Assembly: GCA_021775275.1 (NCBI GenBank)
Contig: JAJFIE010000438.1
Coordinates: 1 to 6,677 of the forward strand
Source of the DNA: Rhodospirillales bacterium
GTDB taxonomy: Bacteria > Pseudomonadota > Alphaproteobacteria > Rhodospirillales > Casp-alpha2
Direction of reading: 5' to 3'
DNA length: 6,677 bases
In this document: positions 1-6,175 of the stretch, piece after piece
Layout of the letters: each line of letters opens with the position of its first letter
Numbering within the stretch: position 1 is the first letter of the stretch
Made by a program: the position numbers and the translations under genes
The notes under the pieces: generated by a model
Told to the model about the DNA's origin: nothing
The model's input: the letters and a program-made list of their open reading frames with translations, nothing else
Database searches by the model: none

Positions 1-205
1 CGAGCCACGCAAGAAAGATAAAAGCGCTTCCCAGTATGGATATGAAAAGCCGGTCACCCCGTGTTGTGTCCAGCGTCAGGATACCGCGGCGCGGCGCACC
101 ACCGGGGCTGCGATATTCCCAAATCGCCATGGTTATCAAGGCGCACAGGATAAAGAGAAAGAAGGCCGCCGTTGGCCAGGTCCACGCCATCCACGATAAA
201 CCCAT
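1..205 (-). CDS. glpU: GlpU-like DUF2160 small membrane protein, C-terminus outside window
   Basis: The first 68 residues are visible, starting MGLSWMAWTWPTAAFF, and the frame runs off the left edge of the window. A hydrophobic segment covers about residues 10-29, followed by a short polar stretch (EYRSPGGAPRRG, then LTLDTTRGDRLF), and a second hydrophobic segment starts near residue 54. The N-terminal WMAWTWPTA and the TTRGDRLF motif match my memory of DUF2160 proteins, called GlpU in rhizobial glycerol operons and usually about 90-100 residues long. The start is supported by a GGAG Shine-Dalgarno 7 bases upstream. It begins 30 bases after the glpQ stop, so it is probably co-transcribed with the transporter. 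Its biochemical role is not established; a small accessory subunit of the inner-membrane complex is an inference. Family identity is fairly sure, function is not. Confidence 0.82.
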   Translation of the reverse strand, partial: MGLSWMAWTWPTAAFFLFILCALITMAIWEYRSPGGAPRRGILTLDTTRGDRLFISILGSAFIFLAWL

Positions 206-235
206 TAATCTTCTCCTTTCCCCTAATACCCGCTC

Positions 236-1036
236 TTATACCCGTCCAAGGGCAAAGCCCTTGGCGATGTAATTGCGCACGAAATAGATCACAAACGCGC
301 CCGGCACGATGGTCAATGTTCCCGCCGCCGCCAACAGGCCCAACTCGTAGCCAGCGGTACTCGCTGTCCGCGTCATGGTCGCTGCAATCGGTTTGGCGGC
401 GACCGACGTGAGCGTCTTGGCCAACAGCAACTCGACCCACGAAAACATGAAGGCGAAGAACAGCGCCACGCCAATCCCCGCTGCAATGGTGGGTAGGAAA
501 ATACGGATAAAAAACCGCCAGAAGGAATACCCGTCCACATACGCCGTTTCATCCAGCTCCTTGGGCACGCCAGACATGAAGCCTTCCAGGATCCACACAG
601 CCAACGGAATATTGAACAGACCATGAGCCAACGCCACGGCAAAGGGAGTATCGAACAGGCCAACGGCGGAATACAACTGGAAGAATGGCAGAGCGAACAC
701 GGCTGGCGGGGCCATGCGATTGGTCAGCAACCAGAAAAACAGGTGCTTGTCGCCCAGGAACCGATAGCGGGAAAAAGCGTAGGCCGCCGGCAGGGCAACA
801 GTTACCGAAATGGAAGCATTCAACACCACATAGGTGATGGAATTGAAGTAACCGTTGTACCACGTGGGATCAGTGAAAATCGTCACGTAATTTTCGACCG
901 TAAAATCCTGTGGCCACAGGGTAAACGCGCCGAGAATTTCGTTGGTGGTCTTGAACGACATGTTCAAAAGCCAGTAGATGGGCAACATCAGGAATGCGAT
1001 ATAAAGGGTCGGCACGAGCCATTTGTATTTGCTCAT
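236..1036 (-). CDS. glpQ: Glycerol ABC transporter permease, MalG type
   Basis: A 266-residue inner-membrane permease of the binding-protein-dependent (MalG-like) family, the second half of the channel with GlpP. Hydrophobic segments lie near residues 7-26, 67-88, 98-120, 128-150, 183-201 and 234-253, giving six predicted helices. The EAA coupling loop, which docks on an ATPase subunit, is at about residues 160-187 and contains ELDETAYVDG followed by FLP. I chose the ATG at 1036 because the protein then begins MSKYKWLVP, as expected for the family. It overlaps the glpP stop by one base (TAATG), and a purine-rich GAGGAA Shine-Dalgarno lies just upstream inside glpP. A longer frame opening at 1081 would run far into glpP and is unlikely. 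The overlap suggests translational coupling to glpP. In this naming scheme GlpQ is a permease, not the glycerophosphodiesterase of Escherichia coli. Confidence 0.92.
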   Translation of the reverse strand: MSKYKWLVPTLYIAFLMLPIYWLLNMSFKTTNEILGAFTLWPQDFTVENYVTIFTDPTWYNGYFNSITYVVLNASISVTVALPAAYAFSRYRFLGDKHLFFWLLTNRMAPPAVFALPFFQLYSAVGLFDTPFAVALAHGLFNIPLAVWILEGFMSGVPKELDETAYVDGYSFWRFFIRIFLPTIAAGIGVALFFAFMFSWVELLLAKTLTSVAAKPIAATMTRTASTAGYELGLLAAAGTLTIVPGAFVIYFVRNYIAKGFALGRV

Positions 1037-1902
1037 TACTGTTCCTCGTCCTTCATCATCAGGGTGTAGAACACCCAACACAGTAACAAGACGATCAGGA
1101 AATAGATCAGCGACATGGCCGCTGCGGGACCCAGGTCAAACTGCCCCAGCGCTATTTTCACCAGATCAATAGACAGGAACGTGGTTGAGTTTCCGGGACC
1201 GCCACCCGTGAGCACGAAGGGTTCCGTATAAATCATGAAGCTGTCCATGAAGCGCAGCAGAACAGCAATGGTCAGCACTCGTTTCAGCTTCGGCAACTGG
1301 ATGTAGCGGAACACCGCCCACGGTTTCGCGCCATCAATTTTGGCCGCCTGATAAAAAGCGTCGGGAATGGAGCGCAGTCCCGCATAGGCCAGCAGCACCA
1401 CCAGTGACGTCCAGTGCCACACATCCATAAGGATGGTCGTGAACCATGCAGCGACGGGTTGTTGGGTAAAGTTGTAATCAATCCCCATACCATTGATAAC
1501 GCGCCCCAGAAAACCGATATCCGGCAACGCAAAGATATTCCACATGGCGCCCACGACGTTCCATGGAATGAGTAATGGCAGAGCCATCAACACAAGGCAC
1601 ACGGAAACCCAAGGTCCTTGTCTCGGCATAGACAATGCGACGGCCACACCGAATGGTATTTCAATGGCAAGAATAATGAACGTGAAAGCAAACTGGCGCA
1701 GCAGTGAAGCGTGGAAGCGTGGTGAGTGCAGGACCTGCTCGAACCATTTCACGCCTTCCCAGAAAAAGACGTTATTGCCGAACGTTTCCTGCACCGAATA
1801 ATTGACCACGGTCATCAACGGGATGAGCGCGTTGAACGCCACCAGGGCGATAACGGGAATAATAAAGAACCAGGCTTTTTGGTTTGTGGTTTTTGCCGCC
1901 AT
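1036..1902 (-). CDS. glpP: Glycerol ABC transporter permease, MalF type
   Basis: A 288-residue integral membrane permease, forming with GlpQ the channel through which glycerol enters the cytoplasm. Hydrophobic segments are seen near residues 10-33, 70-91, 98-120, 152-174, 207-226 and 260-282, so six helices are predicted. The EAA loop that contacts the ATPases is at about residues 181-206, with AFYQAAKIDGAKPW and then IQLPKLK. The stretch EPFVLTGGGPGNSTTF (about 227-242) is typical of sugar and polyol permeases of this family. The start codon lies 10 bases after the glpT stop, preceded by a purine-rich AGGGAACGGA ribosome-binding region. The gene ends by sharing one base with glpQ. Length and motifs are complete and nothing looks damaged. 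Glycerol as substrate is inferred from the neighbouring GlpV, GlpS and GlpT. Confidence 0.92.
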   Translation of the reverse strand: MAAKTTNQKAWFFIIPVIALVAFNALIPLMTVVNYSVQETFGNNVFFWEGVKWFEQVLHSPRFHASLLRQFAFTFIILAIEIPFGVAVALSMPRQGPWVSVCLVLMALPLLIPWNVVGAMWNIFALPDIGFLGRVINGMGIDYNFTQQPVAAWFTTILMDVWHWTSLVVLLAYAGLRSIPDAFYQAAKIDGAKPWAVFRYIQLPKLKRVLTIAVLLRFMDSFMIYTEPFVLTGGGPGNSTTFLSIDLVKIALGQFDLGPAAAMSLIYFLIVLLLCWVFYTLMMKDEEQ

Positions 1903-1912
1903 TGTCCGTTCC

Positions 1913-2980
1913 CTAACTTACAATCCAGCCGTCTGCATAGACCTGCGTATGCGCGGGGTCGAGCCGGACATGAACATTATCGGCAGGCACTGATTCGCCT
2001 TCACGAACCAGCAACTTGATGTGTGATTCACCGTGGCGAGTCTCCACCACGCTATAGCGCCCGGCATCACTGACTTTAACCACGTCAACTGGAATTCCTT
2101 CTTTGGCGAAGCTGACGAACTCTGGCCGCACGCCCAATTCCAGAGCCATCGTTCCATCTGGCGCGCTCACACCGCCTTCTGTTTCGACTACCTGCCCGGC
2201 GAAAATCGGTTTACCGCTGTCCAGTTGACACGGCAGCACGTTCATACCGGGCGAGCCGATGAAATGCCCGACGAAGGTGTGTTGGGGTTTTTCGAACAAC
2301 TCAACCGGTGTACCAATCTGAACCACGGTTCCATCATGCATGACCACCACCTGATCGGCGAAGGTCAGGGCTTCGGTCTGGTCATGGGTCACATAGATCA
2401 TGGTTGAGCCGACCTTCTGGTGCAGTTCCTTCAATTTGGAACGTAAAACCCATTTCAGGTGCGGATCAATCACGGTCAGAGGTTCATCGAACATGATAAC
2501 GTTGACGTCTGAGCGCACCAGCCCGCGACCCAGGGAAATCTTCTGTTTGCCGTCGGCTGTGAGTCCCGAGGCGCGGTCGAAGAGCATGGCGTCGAGATCG
2601 ATCATGGTCGCGATCTCACGCACCTTCTTATCGACATCGGCCTCCGCAATACCCCGGTTGCGGAGCGGAAAGGCCAGATTGTCGTAGACGCTCATGGTGT
2701 CGTAGACCACGGGGAACTGAAATACCTGGGCGATGTTGCGGCGATCCGGTGGAATATGGGTCACGTCGTCATCGCCAAACCAGACACTGCCTTCACTGGG
2801 CGCCAGTAGGCCGGAAATGATATTCAGCAGCGTCGTCTTGCCGCAACCGCTTGGCCCCAACAGGGCGTAAGCGCCGCCATCGGACCATTCCACGCTCATT
2901 TTCTTGAGCGCCCAGTCGGCGTCGGTGGCCGGGTTCGCCATGTAGGAATGCCGCAGGTCCTTGAGGGTGATTGTAGACAT
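1913..2980 (-). CDS. glpT: Glycerol ABC transporter ATP-binding protein GlpT (degenerate signature motif)
   Basis: A 355-residue cytoplasmic ATPase subunit of the MalK/UgpC-like group. Visible elements are Walker A GPSGCGKT (42-49), Q-loop Q88, Walker B VIMFDEP with catalytic E166, D-loop around D172, and switch histidine H199 in YVTHDQTEA. A regulatory-type C-terminal domain follows from about residue 240, including GVRPEF. The ABC signature is unusual: in place of LSGGQQQR it reads LTADGKQK (140-147), losing both glycines of the core. As I recall, this is shared by rhizobial GlpT proteins, so it is probably a family property and not damage. The start ATG lies 12 bases after the glpS stop and behind a GGGAGAGGG ribosome-binding region. 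It should pair with GlpS on GlpP/GlpQ. This is not the glycerol-3-phosphate permease that enteric bacteria call GlpT. Confidence 0.92.
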   Translation of the reverse strand: MSTITLKDLRHSYMANPATDADWALKKMSVEWSDGGAYALLGPSGCGKTTLLNIISGLLAPSEGSVWFGDDDVTHIPPDRRNIAQVFQFPVVYDTMSVYDNLAFPLRNRGIAEADVDKKVREIATMIDLDAMLFDRASGLTADGKQKISLGRGLVRSDVNVIMFDEPLTVIDPHLKWVLRSKLKELHQKVGSTMIYVTHDQTEALTFADQVVVMHDGTVVQIGTPVELFEKPQHTFVGHFIGSPGMNVLPCQLDSGKPIFAGQVVETEGGVSAPDGTMALELGVRPEFVSFAKEGIPVDVVKVSDAGRYSVVETRHGESHIKLLVREGESVPADNVHVRLDPAHTQVYADGWIVS

Positions 2981-2992
2981 CTTGCCCTCTCC

Positions 2993-4060
2993 CTAAGCCG
3001 CTATGCGCCGATGATCGGCGCCAAAATACAGGCATTGCGCCGGATCCATATAGAACCGTGTGTGATCGCCTACCTTGATCGGGTGAATGCCACGGGATTG
3101 CGACACCCATGTCTGGCTACCAAAATCGAAGTGTACGACACTTTCCGAGCCGCTCAATTCCGTGATCAGCACCTGACCATCGATTGGCACGGTCTTTCCG
3201 TCGTGCGCCACCGGACCGATGTGATGCGGGCGAATTCCCACGGTATAGGGTCCGTCGGCAAAGGATTTCTCCATACCGGTCAGCGCCCAATCCACTTTGT
3301 CGTTAATAATAAAGCTGTCGCCCTTTTTTGTGCCAGCCGCCCAATTCATTGGCGGGTCCGAAAAAACGCGGGCAGTTTCCAGGTCGTGCGGTTGGCGATA
3401 CACACTCGCGGTGTCGCCAAACTGCGTAATACGTCCCTCATGCAGCGTCGCCGTATACCCGCCCAGCAACAGGGCTTCGGTGGGCTCGCTGGTGGCGTAG
3501 ACTACCGTACAACCCCGGTCGTGAAACAGCTTGGGCAGTTCTTCGCGCAACTCCTCGCGCAACTTGAAGTCCAGGTTGGCGAGCGGCTCATCCAACAAAA
3601 CCAGATCGGCTTCCTTGACAAGTGCACGGGCCAATGCCGTGCGTTGCTGCTGGCCACCGGACAACTCGCTCGGTCGGCGACCGAGCATGGGCGTAAGCTT
3701 CAACATCTCCGCCACCTGGCCCACCCGGTTGTCGATTTCCGTTTTTGTCATACGTGCGACGCGCAACGGCGAAGCAATATTCTCGAACACAGAGAAATTG
3801 GGATAATTGATAAATTGCTGATGCACCATGGAAACGTTGCGCTTTTGTACGGCAACCCCGGTGACGTTCTTGCCGTCGAACCAGACTTCGCCGGAGGATG
3901 GCCGTTCCAGTCCGGCCATTAGCTGCATCATCGTGGTTTTGCCGGACAGTGTCGCGCCCAACAGGATATTGAAATTATCGTTCCGAAGCTGGACGCTCGT
4001 CTCATGAATATGAGTATCAGCGCCGACCCGCTTGACCACATTTTTGAATTCGAGGGTCAT
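2993..4060 (-). CDS. glpS: Glycerol ABC transporter ATP-binding protein GlpS (switch histidine replaced)
   Basis: A 355-residue cytoplasmic ATPase, partner of GlpT. Motifs are a variant Walker A GATLSGKT (35-42), Q-loop Q81, a canonical signature LSGGQQQR (133-140), Walker B LVLLDEP with E158, and D-loop ANLD (161-164). The H-loop reads YATSEPTEAL, so serine 191 (AGC at 3490-3488) replaces the histidine of VTHDQTEA. The C-terminal regulatory-type domain includes GIRPHHIG. I chose the ATG at 4060 because it gives the family N-terminus MTLEFKNVVKRV and the same length as GlpT. An upstream in-frame ATG at 4141 would add 27 unlikely residues. The ribosome-binding site is weak (GGA, nine bases upstream). 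The 211 bases separating it from glpV contain a GC hairpin but no convincing separate promoter, so it is probably read from the glpV promoter. Confidence 0.92.
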   Translation of the reverse strand: MTLEFKNVVKRVGADTHIHETSVQLRNDNFNILLGATLSGKTTMMQLMAGLERPSSGEVWFDGKNVTGVAVQKRNVSMVHQQFINYPNFSVFENIASPLRVARMTKTEIDNRVGQVAEMLKLTPMLGRRPSELSGGQQQRTALARALVKEADLVLLDEPLANLDFKLREELREELPKLFHDRGCTVVYATSEPTEALLLGGYTATLHEGRITQFGDTASVYRQPHDLETARVFSDPPMNWAAGTKKGDSFIINDKVDWALTGMEKSFADGPYTVGIRPHHIGPVAHDGKTVPIDGQVLITELSGSESVVHFDFGSQTWVSQSRGIHPIKVGDHTRFYMDPAQCLYFGADHRRIAA

Positions 4061-4216
4061 CTGAGAGGTTCCGAACGTTCTTGCCAGAAAATGGACTAAG
4101 GAATCTATTCTACATGAATGTAACCGCGCTTCGACGACCAAGCGTACCGCGCATCGTTCATAAAGTCAGAAAAACCGGACCGAAACCAGAAATAGAGAAT
4201 TAACGGTGAGAAAATT

Positions 4217-4242
4217 CCGGGGGACGGTTGCCCGCCCCCCGG
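4217..4242 (-). terminator. GC-rich stem-loop between glpV and glpS, leaky terminator or mRNA stabiliser
   Basis: The hairpin has a 7 bp outer stem CCGGGGG/CCCCCGG, one A-C mismatch, then 3 bp CGG/CCG around a four-base loop. It begins 29 bases after the glpV stop in the direction of transcription. Read on the minus strand it is followed by AATTTTCTC, a run of only four T, which is poor for a full intrinsic terminator. A leaky terminator, or a structure protecting the 3' end of glpV mRNA, fits best, because glpS, glpT, glpP and glpQ downstream lack an obvious promoter of their own. Either role would make GlpV more abundant than the membrane subunits, as is common for binding proteins. The structure is seen directly; its function is inferred. 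Confidence 0.6.
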
Positions 4243-4271
4243 TTAGTTTCGGTAATTGTCAAAGGCCGTTC

Positions 4272-6008
4272 TTAGCCTTTGTTCCACCGTTTCACGAGTT
4301 CCTCGTAATCGATGGTCTCGCCCTGCGGCTTCTCGTTCACCTTGGCTTTAGGGGAGCCAGGCTTATTGAGCCACACGGATGGATCCTGCTCGTCGTTCAG
4401 ACGCGGACCGCAACCACCATAAGTACCGGCGGCTTCATCGGCGGCCTGCATACGGGCCATGACCTGATACATTTCAGAAGCCAGACGATCCATGGCTTCC
4501 TGCGGCGTAAAGGCGCCGGAGTTCACGTCACCGATCTGCTGCCACCAGATTTGGGCCAGCTTCGGATAGTCGGGAACGTTGACGCCGGTAGGCGACCACA
4601 TGACACGGTCGGGTGAACGATAGAACTCGACCAGACCACCCAGCTTGGGTGCACGATCCGTGAAAGACTGATGATTGATGGTGCTGTCACGAATGAACGT
4701 CAGGCCAACATGGCTTTTACGCACATCAACAGTCTTTGAAACGACAAACTGGGCATAGAGCCAGGCTGCCTTGCGGCGATCCACAGGCGTGGACTTGAAC
4801 AGCGTCCACGAACCGGCATCCTGATAACCCAGCTTCTGCCCATCAACCCAATAGGGACCATGGGGAGACGGCGCCATCCGCCATAGCGGCGTACCATCGG
4901 CATCCACCGTGTTGTTGCCTTCGCTCTGCGACTGCACCATCACGGCAGTAAAGGCCGTGTACCAGAAGATTTGCTGGGCGACATTGCCTTGCGACAGGGC
5001 CGGCAGGGATTGATAGAAATCATAGCTGGCAGCGCCCGGAGGGGCATATTTGCGCAGCCATTCATCCCACTTGCGAATGGCATAGACAGCCGCCGGGCCG
5101 TTGGCGGCGCCGCCACGCGAAACCGACGCACCGACCGGGTTACACGTACCGGCTTCCATGCGAATACCCCATTCGTCGACAGGAATACCATTGGGCAGCC
5201 CCTTGGAGCCCGCACCCGCCATGGACAACCACGCATCGGTCATACGCCATCCGAGATCGGGCGCACGTTTGCCGTAATCCATATGACCATAGATTTTCTT
5301 ACCGTCGATTTCCTTGACATAAACCGAGAAAAATTCGGCGATGTCTTCATAGGCAGACCAGTTGACCGGAACGCCAAGCTCATAACCATAACGGGCTTTG
5401 AACTGTTTTTTCAGATCGGGACGATCAAACCAGTCCTTGCGAAACCAATAGAGGTTCGCAAACTGTTGATCAGGCAACTGATATAATTTGCCATCGGGGC
5501 CGGTGGTGAAGGACTTGCCGATGAAATCATCTACATCGAGCATGGGGTTGGTAACGTCCTTGCCCTCGCCCGCCATCCAGTCCGTCAGATTGACGGCCAG
5601 TTGCAGACGCGAGTGCGTACCAATCAGGTCAGAGTCATTGATGTAGGCATCATACAGATTGCGGTTGGTCTGCATCTGCGTCTGAACGGCCTGAACAACT
5701 TCACCTTCACCAAGGATCTGGTGATTGACTTTAATACCGGTGATTTCCTCGAATGCCTTGGTCAGCGTTTCGGACTCATACGTATGTGTAGGAACACCTT
5801 CTGACAGCACATTGATTTCCATGCCCTTGAACGGTTCGGATGCCTTGATGAACCATTCCATCTCTTTCATCTGTTCGCTTTTGGATAGCGCCGAGGGCTG
5901 GAATTCGGAATCCACCCACTTCTTCGCCTCGCTGGGGCCGGCATATGCGGCGCCTCCAAACGAAACCATGGCGGCAACCGCAACGGCTGCCATCAAACGT
6001 TTTTTCAT
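4272..6008 (-). CDS. glpV: Periplasmic glycerol-binding protein of the ABC transporter
   Basis: A 578-residue family 1 extracellular solute-binding protein, long for the class but normal for GlpV. The N-terminus MKKRLMAAVAVAAMVSFGGA ends in AYA before G24, a clear Sec signal peptide with cleavage after A23. Stretches such as FTTGPDGKLYQLPDQQFANL (167-186), NWSAYEDIAEFF (216-227), HMDYGK (242-247), GYQDAGSWTL (394-403), SHVGLTFIR (432-440) and NVPDYPKLAQ (477-486) match my memory of rhizobial glycerol-binding proteins. The mature protein has only two cysteines, C289 and C533. A strong Shine-Dalgarno AAGGGAGGT (6025-6017) sits eight bases before the ATG. It is the first gene of the operon, whereas I recall it as last in the rhizobial operon. 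Expression is probably controlled by GlpR from the divergent region. Glycerol is the family substrate; a related polyol cannot be excluded. Confidence 0.93.
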   Translation of the reverse strand: MKKRLMAAVAVAAMVSFGGAAYAGPSEAKKWVDSEFQPSALSKSEQMKEMEWFIKASEPFKGMEINVLSEGVPTHTYESETLTKAFEEITGIKVNHQILGEGEVVQAVQTQMQTNRNLYDAYINDSDLIGTHSRLQLAVNLTDWMAGEGKDVTNPMLDVDDFIGKSFTTGPDGKLYQLPDQQFANLYWFRKDWFDRPDLKKQFKARYGYELGVPVNWSAYEDIAEFFSVYVKEIDGKKIYGHMDYGKRAPDLGWRMTDAWLSMAGAGSKGLPNGIPVDEWGIRMEAGTCNPVGASVSRGGAANGPAAVYAIRKWDEWLRKYAPPGAASYDFYQSLPALSQGNVAQQIFWYTAFTAVMVQSQSEGNNTVDADGTPLWRMAPSPHGPYWVDGQKLGYQDAGSWTLFKSTPVDRRKAAWLYAQFVVSKTVDVRKSHVGLTFIRDSTINHQSFTDRAPKLGGLVEFYRSPDRVMWSPTGVNVPDYPKLAQIWWQQIGDVNSGAFTPQEAMDRLASEMYQVMARMQAADEAAGTYGGCGPRLNDEQDPSVWLNKPGSPKAKVNEKPQGETIDYEELVKRWNKG

Positions 6009-6031
6009 CTTTCGGGACCTCCCTTTAATTT

Positions 6032-6045
6032 GTTTTCGCGAAAAC
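6032..6045. promoter_or_regulatory. Perfect palindrome, candidate GlpR operator at the glpV start
   Basis: GTTTTCGCGAAAAC is a perfect 14-base palindrome lying 23 bases upstream of the glpV start codon. It overlaps the last two bases of the proposed -10 element and the likely transcription start. Its TTCG/CGAA core resembles the TTCG half-sites of known DeoR-family GlpR operators. A repressor bound here would block glpV transcription. The palindrome is directly visible; binding by GlpR is inferred from position and from the divergent glpR gene. Confidence 0.55.
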
Positions 6046-6072
6046 TATCATCCGAAAGAAAGCGAAAATCAA
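6044..6072 (-). promoter_or_regulatory. Candidate promoter of the glpV operon
   Basis: On the minus strand TTGATT (6072-6067) and GATAGT (6049-6044) are separated by exactly 17 bases. Each matches four of six positions of the sigma-70 consensus TTGACA/TATAAT. It would start transcription about 30 bases upstream of the glpV ATG, leaving room for the strong ribosome-binding site. The spacer and -35 contain two CGAAA half-sites and the -10 edge touches the palindrome, the layout of a repressible promoter. The match is moderate. Confidence 0.45.
6053..6068. promoter_or_regulatory. Tandem CGAAA half-sites within the glpV promoter
   Basis: CGAAA occurs at 6053 and CGAAAA at 6063, direct repeats 10 bases apart, about one helical turn. 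A further CGAAAA belongs to the palindrome at 6039. All lie between or next to the proposed -35 and -10 of glpV. DeoR-family repressors often bind several such repeats. This is a visible repeat with an inferred role; AT-rich DNA could produce some of it by chance. Confidence 0.4.
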
Positions 6073-6090
6073 ATGAAATTTTCTGCAAGT

Positions 6091-6118
6091 TTGTTAGATG
6101 ACACGTTTTCGTCATAAA
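6091..6118 (+). promoter_or_regulatory. Candidate glpR promoter with internal TTTTCG half-site
   Basis: TTGTTA (6091-6096) and CATAAA (6113-6118) are spaced 16 bases apart and each matches four of six consensus positions. The spacer holds CGTTTTCG (6104-6111), containing the same half-site as the glpV palindrome, flanked by an imperfect inverted repeat ATGAC/GTCAT (6098-6102 and 6111-6115). This would fit autoregulation of glpR. The leader to the glpR start is about 50 bases. The promoter match is modest and other placements are possible. Confidence 0.3.
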
Positions 6119-6175
6119 CTATGTTTGCGTATGGTACAAAAACAGCTCATTCAGGCTATACCCTAGGCGATATCA

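Noticed and set aside
623..1069. Plus-strand open frame of 148 codons opposite glpQ
   Set aside because: It is antisense to a clear permease gene, with low-complexity composition and no recognisable motif.
2948..3922. Long plus-strand open frame of 324 codons opposite glpS and the start of glpT
   Set aside because: It lies antisense to well-recognised ATPase genes, has no recognisable domain, and is explained by codon bias of the opposite strand.
4111..4122. Inverted repeat TACAT-GA-ATGTA upstream of glpS, considered as an operator
   Set aside because: The arms are only five bases and AT-rich, no promoter elements with good spacing surround them, and nothing like them occurs at glpV. Chance is the simpler explanation.
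4061..4141. N-terminal extension of glpS from the upstream ATG at 4141
   Set aside because: The extra 27 residues do not resemble the family, and the ATG at 4060 gives the expected N-terminus and length.
4971..5486. Plus-strand open frame of 171 codons opposite glpV
   Set aside because: It is a shadow of the glpV frame with no family resemblance and no credible ribosome-binding context.
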